From NCBI GenBank assembly GCA_029204225.1, contig CM055107.1:14630900-14694899 (forward strand): DNA of 64,000 nt, given 5' to 3'. The translations under genes and the position numbers were made by a program. Positions 55,571 to 64,000 of the stretch are shown here, in pieces; within the stretch, counting starts at the first letter, position 1, and each line of letters starts with the position of its first letter. The notes under the pieces were generated by a model. The model was not told where the DNA came from. It made no database searches and saw only the letters and a list, made by a program, of their open reading frames with translations. Origin of the DNA: Diphasiastrum complanatum. Its lineage: Eukaryota > Streptophyta > Lycopodiopsida > Lycopodiales > Lycopodiaceae.

Positions 55571-56857
55571 TTTGACTGGAACGGCCCCTGGGCTGTATTA
55601 AAAGCGCAGCAATTTTGGTCACATTATTTTTTAATTGCGGAATGTAGGTTGTTTGTGAGAAGCGTCACATCGCCATTTTTTAACGAAGTTTCTGAAAAAG
55701 GAGATGAAGGATGGAGAGGAGATGAAATAGATGCGTGTGATGGAGGAGGTGATGGAGAACGGAACATGAAAGGACCTAATCTCCTGATGGAGAGAAGGAT
55801 GGGAGAGAGAAATAGAGTGCGAAATAACTATCTCGTTATGGGCTGCTACTGACTGCCAGCAAGAACAATCTCATGAGATTGTAAATGCCAAACACAATCA
55901 CAACATCTATGTTCTCAATAGGATCATTAAAATGATTGTGTGTTCAGATACAAGTTTGAGCACATCTACAGAAGAGTATTGGAATTATTGTTATCAGTTT
56001 AAGTATCAAGGTTCAATACAGAATTAAAGTGATGATACAATAATGTAGCACTTTGTTAGCTGATGCCATGCCCCGAGGTGTCAATGCACTGCCTCATCAC
56101 TCAGAAGGGCTTCTAGCAAAGATGTAGTTGAGAGCCGAGTCTGAGAGCACAAGAATAACTATTGCTAGTTGTACAATTTGGAAATTCTCGAAAGATGGAA
56201 AACCATGTGGGAGCTAGTAATTTAAACCCTCACAACTTGAGTTGTATTTTTAATAAAGAGGCCTCCTATTATCATGTAAGAGGTGGAACCCAAATCTTTA
56301 TAGAATGGAGTTCACTCACTTGCAAATGGTGGAATCCAAATTGTGATAGAAATGGATTCACTAACTCGTGGGTATGGCCTCCTCCACGAGTTTCCAAGCA
56401 TGAAATACTGTAATGAGATGTTATTGAAACGATAATTGAAAATCCCTCTATTTGCATTTCAGTCTATGCTCCATTTTCATGCATTGAGTTCGGGTACTTG
56501 TGCATGAATGTGTTTTGTTAAATCTTCTCCTTCAGGTTTGGTTTTGTGATTAGAATCAGGTAGATATGCAGGGCTTAGTGACAGATCATAATCATTCTAA
56601 TCTGATGTTGCCTTGTGTTTGACTCCCTGAGGAGTTTTTATTACAAATGTTGAATATTTGTAATAAACACTTTGTAGGATTTGTAGTTCTTAGTTAGATT
56701 CAGTTTTGTTGATTCTGATCATTTCAGTAGGATTAGATTCAATCTCATTCTATGTTTCTAACTTAGATTAGATTAGTAATAATCTACATTCTATAAAAAC
56801 CAAAGAAAATTTGAAATAGACTATAGAACGTAGGTATAAGAGTCTTGACAGATCTTA
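55571..56857. other. Interval without a recognisable gene
   Basis: A plus-strand frame at 55,649-55,852 and one at 56,162-56,413 have no known motif. Sequence becomes AT-rich toward the Copia element C border. Confidence 0.4.
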
Positions 56858-56862
56858 GATTC

Positions 56863-57816
56863 TGTAGAAAAATTGATTAGACAGATCTTGATTCTACTAA
56901 CAAAGTGCGCAGTTTACTTGACAAAGGATGAGAAAGAAACGAACGCGAACTCGAAACATTTTTATTTGTGACCAACTCGAAAAGATACGCGTAGGATTCG
57001 CAAAATTTGTCTTGCAGTCAACTTGAAAGATTTGCGAAACAGTTTCTTGTAGAAGCTCGGTGGCTTTCTTGTTGAAGCTCGAAAGATTTGCGAATAGAAT
57101 CTTGTCGCAAAATATTATGTTTCTTCTTCAAGCCTCGAATGTCGCAAAATTGTCGCGAACAATTCGCGAAACCTTCTGGACTATTCTTCAAGCTCACCTG
57201 TCGCGAAACTATCTCGAACAGTTCGCGAAATATTCTATTGTCATTTGTTGTGAACAATTTGCAAAAGACGAAAAATGTCGCGAAGAGACAAGTGTCACGA
57301 ACAATTCGCAAAACTCGAAGCTGAGACAAAGAGATGAACTGTGGCGAATTATTCGCAAACAGATTTTATTCGAGCCTAGAAACAAAGCGTCTATTTGAAT
57401 ATCAACTGTCGTAAACGGTTAGATATCTACTGTTACAGCATTAAAAGGCCAAATGACTTGTAAATAAAAGGCCAAAAGACCTGTCTTGTAACAATATAAA
57501 TACATGTGCACTACTCGTTGTAACTCACTCAATCAGAGACACAACAGCAAGATAAGACAACAAGAGATGTATATTGATAAATCAGATTCAGAGTTATAAA
57601 AATTCATTTTTGATCAATAGTTTCTTACTGTCTAAATTGTCTTAAGTTGTCTCTTACTTCCGCATATAATTTTCACACGTATATTCAATCAGAACTAATA
57701 CTGTTCTATTAGTACATAGATCAGATAAAATCGTGATTGAAGACACTAATATTAATCTGATTTATTCAAACTTGCATCGTGTTCTCTATGGAAGAATAAT
57801 TACTATTTTTCTTACA
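56863..57816 (+). repeat. 5' LTR of Copia element C
   Basis: It starts TGTAGAAAAATTG and ends TTTTTCTTACA, 954 bp. U3 (about 56,990-57,360) is filled with TCGCGAAC/AATTCGCGAA palindromes, as in the Copia A LTRs. Confidence 0.85.
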
Positions 57817-57817
57817 G

Positions 57818-57829
57818 TGGTATCAGAGC
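57818..57829 (+). promoter_or_regulatory. Primer binding site of Copia element C
   Basis: TGGTATCAGAGC one base after the LTR end, complementary to initiator tRNA-Met. Confidence 0.9.
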
Positions 57830-57856
57830 ATACGAAATTAAAGTTGATACAGTGGT

Positions 57857-58155
57857 ATCTTTGCATCCCTGTCAGCATTCTTCATTCAGTGCATGACAAT
57901 ATAATGCTAGATCTTACATCAATTTCAAACACAAAGGATGTATGGGAAGAATTGCAAACCAAGAATGAGACTCGATCTCGTAATCAGGTCATGTTCTTGG
58001 AAGATCAATTAACCTACCTACAGTGGGACGACAAAGACCTGAACACATTTGTGCGAAAGATTAAAGATCTATTTATTTCATTGCAGAATTCTGGTACAAA
58101 AAATGCAATTTCTCAGGAAAAACAGCCTAGTTATTTTCTTTGAGCCCTACCCAGG
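57857..58155 (+). pseudogene. Copia element C Gag fragment
   Basis: It reads SVHDNIMLDLTSISNTKDVW, QVMFLEDQLTYLQWDDKDLN and FVRKIKDLFISLQNSG, collinear with the Copia A Gag. A TGA at about 58,140 precedes ALPR. It is cut at 58,156 by another LTR. The Gag N-terminus is missing or badly shifted. Confidence 0.8.
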
Positions 58156-58644
58156 TGTTATGTCCATGTCCTATATGAGGGAATTGGATTAGTTCTTGAC
58201 ATGGATAGCCGGTCCCTCCAGATGTATGTGATTATTAGTTATGCTACGTCATTCCGGACGTGGTCGTATCAAGTAATTAATAATCATATGAGGGCCTAGA
58301 CCTATAATTGGACATAGGAGCACATGCATGGTGAAAACTGCTTTAATGCAAGAATAGGAGGTCAATAGCTCAATATAGGTTGCATGGGAATCCTAAGGAG
58401 AATATTCTCTCTCTCTTGGGGAGAATATGTTCATTGGAAACTCGCCCATCCTCCTATTGTGAATTCAGATTCTTGAGCCAATTTCTCCTCCTCTTTCTTG
58501 TGTTCTTCACTATGGCTTGGGGGCTAGGTCCAAGAGGAAACTCCAGGAGGGATCTAGGTTTGGATGGGTGGTTTTGCTCCACAGGTGTCCTTTTGGTTAT
58601 TTTGCAACAAGATCTAGTCAGATCTTCATAAAGCGATCATTACA
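58156..58644 (+). repeat. LTR of a nested retroelement
   Basis: TGTTATGTCC ... CGATCATTACA, 489 bp, inserted in the gag of element C. The LTR relic at 19,521-19,913 is of the same family. It is followed by one base and TGGTATCAGAGCT (58,646). The partner LTR is not in the window region expected, so the element is truncated. Confidence 0.75.
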
Positions 58645-61282
58645 GTGGTATCAGAGCTATGGATTTGCATCAATCGGAAGGTGGAGCTACTTTTTGTATT
58701 TCCTCAGTCTTTGTGGATTTCTCCTTGCATGCTACTTCCAGGTGGTTGAATTGATCTCCAAGTAGGTGGCTTCTCTGAATTTGGTGTACTTTCAGCCTAA
58801 ATATCATATTTATGGATTTTTTTTCCATAGTTTTTGGTGGAAATCAAAGTACTTTTTATGATTGTAGTGAATTTTTCACCTAGAATTGAAGTTTTTTGCT
58901 TGAAATTGATCATAGGTATTGATGTAGTACGTTTTCCAGATTTTACTTGTTGTTTTACAGTCATTAAAGATTGGATCTAATGATTGCATGATGTTTGAAT
59001 AGTCAAAAGGTTGATTTGGACCAAAAATTGGGGTTTTTGGACCATAAATGGGCTATAGAAACCATGTTTACTAGAATCAGAACTTCTAGTGCTTGCATGC
59101 AATGGATTTACAGGGATCTGGATCTGATTGCACTTATTTGTGGATTTTCCCCACAAATTTTGGTCAAAATTGGTCAAAAAACAAGGCTTTTTGATGTTTT
59201 TTGGATTAATTTTGGGGTAAATCTCAAAATTCTCAGCCAAGACTTGGTATGAACATTTTTAGAGATGTGATGAAGCTATCCCAGAGCTTTCATGAAGTTT
59301 GGTAGGGATTAGACACCATTAGGGGGCTCAAAACACCAAAATTAGTGTATTTTTGGTGATTTTTGAGCATGAATACCTCTCAATTGGGGGTCTGAACCTG
59401 TTAAATCTTGTTACAGGCTTAAAGATATGATGGATTTCATTTGTTTTGAGCCATCATTCATCCAATTTGGATAGGTGAGCATTAGACACCATCATGTTGA
59501 AGTTTTGCTTGTTGAAGGAGGCCAAAAATGCATTTTTTGCATGATCTGAGCTTATGATTGCTTTCTGGACCTGTTAGAAGCTTCTATGACTCTCTAATGA
59601 ACCTTAGTAGAGTGCTTGTAACCTCTGATCCAAGGCTTATTGGGCTGGAGTTGAGTTTTTGATGATTTCTCTCTCCAAAAGTGCACCCTCCTACCTATTT
59701 TTTGTGCATTTATTGCTTGCACGTGTGAAGCCTAGGTGGCAGGGTGATGTGGCAAGTGCCTTGTAGACCCACTCTCTCTCCAAACTGTGCTTTACAGCGA
59801 CCAATTTGGTAACCTGTAGAAAAAGTTATGGTTGTCGGAAGTTTGGCAATTTTTGAGCTAAAATTTGCAAAAATTTTGAAATGTTATGATGCATGCATGC
59901 TTGTAGCTCTGTGTAGTGCTTGTTTGTTGATGGAAATGTATGGATAGACCTATATGCATGCTTGGATGCGTGTTGCATGTAAATCAGTAGATTGATCAGA
60001 AGATTTCTTGCATGAAGCTATTTTTGGCAATTCTTGATCAAAAAGCAGATTTCCTGATGGCTAGGCTAGTTACGAGATTTTTTTTGTATTTTCGAAAAAA
60101 TCAGTGCATGTCGAGTTTCGATAAGTGACAATGCCTGTGAATTTGATAAATCGATCTTCTTAATCAATTTTCACAGTTGGTCCATTTTGAACTGATTTTG
60201 AAAATCCCTGGGCTAATTTCCTAGTTTTTTGGCAATTTACGTAAAAATTGATTTTTATATTGAAATCATTGCATGTCATGTTGGATGCATGCTGGATGTT
60301 TCATAATCCTTCCAATATGTGATTGTAATTATGAAACTGTCAATTCGATGTTTGATCAAATTTCACAGTTTAGGTCCATATTGAATGGAAATTGAAAATC
60401 CCAGTTTACGTAAAATATGAAGCAACCATGGATTCTTTTCGATTTGTTCAAATTCATTGGTTATTGATCAAATAAAATTGACTTATAAAGTGAATGATTT
60501 TACTGAGTTGAAATTAGTCGATTGTTACCTTTTCACTTTTAGTTGAAGATTTTGTGAATCTGTCAATTAAGTTAAGGTTCATTGATTGTTAGCAAGCACC
60601 ATTTTGTTATGGATTGGATCAGTGGAATGAAGCTTTAATCTTAACTCTATGTCCAAAGATGTTTGTATAAGTTAGCCTAATCTTGTTTTGTACGCTAAGA
60701 TTTGTTGTAGGCTGATTGGTAGAAGAAATTTTGTTAATAAGAGTCAGATGGTTGGAAAACTTGTGATGTGGAGTTATTCACTTCAAAGATTTCCCAGATA
60801 TGTTATTTACTCATAAGAAATAGAGTTCTTTTGTATCTGAATTGCAAGATTCTCAGTGAGTTATGTGAGTAGCATATGCAGATTGTGGATATCTGCTAGT
60901 TAATAGCCTATGTTTATGTATAGGAACATAGTTGGATAAGTTGCTTATGTACATCTTAATCTTGTGGATCTACTATGTGTTTCCTATGAACTGAGTTTAT
61001 ATCGTATACTTAAACTAGTTAGAATGTATAGACATATGAACAAGTAATGTGAGGAACAGTTACTTGCAAGTTAATGTCTCTTTTTGCTGAAAGGATAACT
61101 CATTAACTTATTTATGATTTGGAAGAAGATCTAAATGTGGTGTTATACATGTATAATTGAGATCTACACCTAGACATTTAAGATTTCTGAATCATTTACA
61201 ATTGACTTGAGTAATTGGATTACTCTTGATTTGAAGTTAATTGGTAGAATAAGCAGTGTGAAGAGAATTCGCCGGGAAAAAG
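58645..61282 (+). other. Primer site and long non-coding internal region of the nested retroelement
   Basis: TGGTATCAGAGC at 58,646-58,657 is a tRNA-Met primer site. About 2.6 kb follow without any gag or pol motif; short frames are not coding. This looks like a long leader of a large or non-autonomous (LARD-like) element, truncated at or before 61,283. Confidence 0.5.
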
Positions 61283-62047
61283 ACAATTTAGACAGTAAGA
61301 AACTATTGATCCAAAACAAATTTTTATAACTCTGAATCTGATTCATCAATGTACATCTCTTGTTGTCTTATCTCACTGTTGTGTCTCTGATTGAGTGAGC
61401 TACAACGAGTAGTGCACATGTATTTAGATTGTTACAGGACAGGTCTTTTGGCCTTTTAATGCTGTAACAATAGATATCTAACCGTTTATGACGGTTGATA
61501 TTCAAATAGACTCTCTGTTTTCAGGCTCAAATAAAATCTGTTCGCAAATAATTCGTGACAATTCATCTCTTCATCTCAGCTTCGTGTTTCGCGAATTGTT
61601 CGCGACACTTGTCTCTTCGCGACATTTTCATCTTTCGCAAATTGTTCGCGACATATGACAATTCTTGAGTTTGAAGAAGAAATCTAGAATATTTCATGAA
61701 CTGTTCAAGATAGTTTTGTGATAGGTGAGCTTGAAGAATAGTCCAGAAGATTTCGCGAATTGATCGCGACATCCAAGGCTTGAACAAGAAACAGAATATT
61801 TTGCGACAAGATTCTGTTCGCGAATCTTTTGAGCTTCAACAAGAAAGCCACGAGCTTCTACAAGAAACTATTTCGCAAATTTTTTGAGTTGACTGCAAGA
61901 CAAATTTTGTGAATCCTTCACGAATCTTTTCGAGTTGGTCACGAATAGAAATATTTCGAGCTCTCGTTCATTTCTTTCTCATCCTTTGTCAAGTAAACTG
62001 TGCGCTTTGTTAGTATAATCAAGAATTGTATGATCAGTTGTTCTACA
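61283..62047 (-). repeat. Copia element C 3' LTR, inverted part (U3-R)
   Basis: On the minus strand it starts TGTAGAACAACTG and matches the 5' LTR until ...TTTAGACAATTGTC-type sequence at its far end, with the U5 lacking. The U5 is at 62,818 in plus orientation. Confidence 0.82.
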
Positions 62048-62220
62048 ACTCCCTCTCAGGTGGGCAGTTGGATTAACTCCAATCTTCTTCGCTGCTTCTC
62101 GAACAAAGCTTTACTGAGTGGCTTTGTAAAGATATCAGTTGTTATTTCCTCTGTGGATATGAAGACTGTCTTCATTACCTTCTTCTCGACTGAGTCCCGA
62201 ATCACATCATTACTCACCAT
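62048..62220 (-). pseudogene. Copia element C RNase H C-terminus and purine tract
   Basis: The minus strand encodes DVIRDSVEKKVMKTVFI, then TTDIFTKPLSKALFEKQRR, the end of a Copia RNase H. A GAGAGGGAG purine tract lies next to the LTR. Confidence 0.8.
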
Positions 62221-62817
62221 CTTAAGAATCATCATATTTCCATATAATCATCTAATGAGCTTTAAGTATCAATTTATGATCCGTCAATCATAAACATTTA
62301 GAATCTTATGATTCTCAATCATAATTTATCGGATTCTAAACCCATACTTAAACATTTAGAGATATTGGAATATATGCATGTCATACCACTCAAGAAATAT
62401 AAGAAACATTCTGAAATCTTTTCCACAAGGAAAATTATTGGATTCCAAGAATATTCTTTGAACCTGATTCTTAACCAGAATATGAGTTCCAAATTCTACA
62501 ATCAACCTAGTGATTAAAGACCAGTATAACATTTGTCTTTTACAAATATAAACTTTATACAGTCACCTAGAACCACATCTAGAGATTATAAAGTTCTACT
62601 AAATTCCAACTGAATTCAGTGGTTATCTTTGACATTAGTTAGACTCTGTCATCCAATATGTATATATGAGCTCACTGGAATAAAGTCACTAACTTAGGCT
62701 ATTTCTCCTTCAAGAAATATTATATATCAAGAATCTTATATATTCTATGCATAGTTCTCATAAATGAATCCGATCACTCACTAATCATGTGTCTTATAAG
62801 CAATATAGATCCAAATA
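62221..62817. other. AT-rich part of the inverted block, no gene
   Basis: It has several ATTCTTATATATTC- and GGATTC-like short repeats. Nothing coding is recognised. Its right edge at 62,817 is the inversion breakpoint. Confidence 0.4.
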
Positions 62818-62978
62818 ACTTCCGCATATAATTTTCACACGTATATTCAATCAGAACTAATATTGTTCTATTAGTACATAGATCAAATAAAATTGAGATT
62901 GAAGACACTAATATCAGTTTGATTTACTCAAACTTGCATCGTGTTCTCTGTGGAAGAATAATTACTATTTTTCCTATA
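62818..62978 (+). repeat. Copia element C 3' LTR, U5 end in original orientation
   Basis: ACTTCCGCATATAATTTTCA onward matches the last 160 bp of the 5' LTR and ends TTTTTCCTATA, followed at once by the TSD GATTC. Confidence 0.82.
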
Positions 62979-62983
62979 GATTC

Positions 62984-63569
62984 AAGTTGAGCTTCCATCA
63001 GGTTGTAGATGTGCCAATTGACAAGCAGGGTACATCACCATTATACTACAAACCATAGAGTTAAGAAGAGAAGCAAGGCCCTGTCGGTTGTGAGCTGATA
63101 GGAACCTGTTATCATTGTCAGTAGAACCAGTAGAGAAGTGTGTAGAGAGAATCGGCAAACATTCGCGCCGGTTGATATTGACAATATTCTTGAATCATGC
63201 TAAAGCACTCGTATCTTACAGTCTATCTTCTAGTCCTTTGTGCTTCTGACTGTCTATTTGTTTTCTTGCATTCATCATTTTTTTACAAGCACGCTTTCAA
63301 TCTCTTCTCTGAGATCACCCATACACAAACAGTTCCAGAAACCCACCGCCCCATCGCTCTCCACCGTTTCTAGCACTTTTTCAGGGGAGGAAGAATAGTC
63401 AGTTGAATTGACATTTTCACTCGACAACCCAATTTAAAAATTACTTGTGACGTGCACTCAAACGATGCAAAAAATTCTGTTCGACGAGCCCGTTCGACAA
63501 TTGCATCCGACGACCTGCCAAAAACATTTTCTGTCCCCGACGATTGCATCCAATGACTAGTCAAAACCA
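62984..63569. other. Interval without a recognisable gene
   Basis: CGACGA-type clauses (CCGACGATTGCATCC-AATGA repeated around 63,500-63,600) form a weak short repeat; otherwise nothing recognised. Confidence 0.35.
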
Positions 63570-63931
63570 TTGTATCCAATGATTACATCTGAGGACATTC
63601 TGTCCGTGCATCCCAACGACCAATCCCACCATACCACAAGATCCGATAACGAACACCCAGATTGGAATTACCAAAGTTCAACGGTAATGTGGACTCTAGA
63701 TATTTACAAGTCTTTGAAAATGCATGCGAAGTATATGGAGAATATATTGGATGCAAAAGTCCAACTATTTTCAATGACCATGGTGGATAAAACATGAGAG
63801 TGGTTTTTTAACCTCGATCGTGATGATAGACAAGATTGGTCCGAGTTGAAAGAGTCCTTTATTAAATGCTTCCAACCTTTCAAACTCACAAAAAGCCCAT
63901 TTGTACGCTTTAGTAATATATAAAAAAAAAT
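63570..63931 (+). pseudogene. Ty3/gypsy gag fragment
   Basis: It reads YMENILDAKVQLFSMTMVDKT-stop-EWFFNLDRDDRQDWSEL, then KESFIKCFQPF, like the retrotransposon Gag core (A..WF..L....W..L...F...F). The TGA at about 63,795 sits in the middle. No other part of the element is seen before the window ends. Confidence 0.6.
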
Positions 63932-64000
63932 GAATGCGTACGTGACTATATCGAGCACTGTCCAAGAATAGTCAACTGATAAAATATTGATCATATGGTT

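Larger units (their letters stand above)
56863..62978 (+). mobile_element. Copia element C, rearranged, TSD GATTC
   Basis: It is flanked by GATTC at 56,858-56,862 and 62,979-62,983. In order it has a 954-bp 5' LTR, a primer site, a gag fragment, a nested LTR insertion (58,156 on), then an inverted block (61,283-62,817) holding the RNase H end, purine tract and most of the 3' LTR, and finally the U5 end of the 3' LTR in the original orientation. The two LTR parts abut almost exactly once the inverted block is turned back. The matching TSD proves the outer ends belong to one insertion. Confidence 0.85.

Overview
This is a piece of plant nuclear DNA dominated by transposable elements, with three ordinary-looking plant genes in the right half. 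Evidence for a land plant is a DUF1677 protein, a PLS-class pentatricopeptide repeat (PPR) protein and an OSB-type PDF-motif protein, plus plant Copia elements primed by initiator tRNA-Met. The uniform PPR repeats and very high repeat load suggest a large-genome non-seed vascular plant such as a fern. That lineage call is inference and not proven here.

Left arm (1-19 kb). Position 1-543 and 12,089-11,520 (minus) are two halves of one Ulp1-like cysteine protease gene. A Copia element (Copia A) landed inside it. A later inversion of about 17.5 kb (about 1,175-18,730) turned most of Copia A and the gene 3' half around. Copia A itself holds a solo LTR (15,270-17,292), which in turn holds another Copia fragment. 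A young, apparently intact Copia element with identical-looking 655-bp LTRs (2,349-8,779) sits in the inverted segment.

Middle (19-31 kb). After LTR and gag relics comes the most unusual locus: a multi-exon gene at 24,531-26,221 whose N-terminal half is a histone H3 fold (CENH3-like in several details) and whose C-terminal half is the same Ulp1-like protease. It is flanked by an unknown divergent gene (22,227-23,579, minus) and an unknown convergent gene whose relatives are found at both loci. A 5'-truncated Gypsy integrase and a mutated downstream reading frame follow.

Right half (31-64 kb). A DUF1677 gene (34,349-34,711) stands alone among low-complexity and tandem repeats. DUF7869-like fragments in opposite orientation lie at 39.8-43.6 kb. 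A 4-kb hAT element with a decayed BED/DUF659 transposase lies at 45.3-49.3 kb. A PPR gene lies only 67 bp downstream of, and on the same strand as, a five-exon gene for a small two-PDF-motif OSB-like protein (51.4-54.6 kb). The window ends with Copia element C (56,863-62,978, TSD GATTC), which has a nested LTR insertion and its own internal inversion, and with a Gypsy gag remnant.

No RNA genes, CRISPR arrays or prokaryotic features were seen. Genes were modelled by eye: splice sites rest on consensus, reading phase and agreement between copies.
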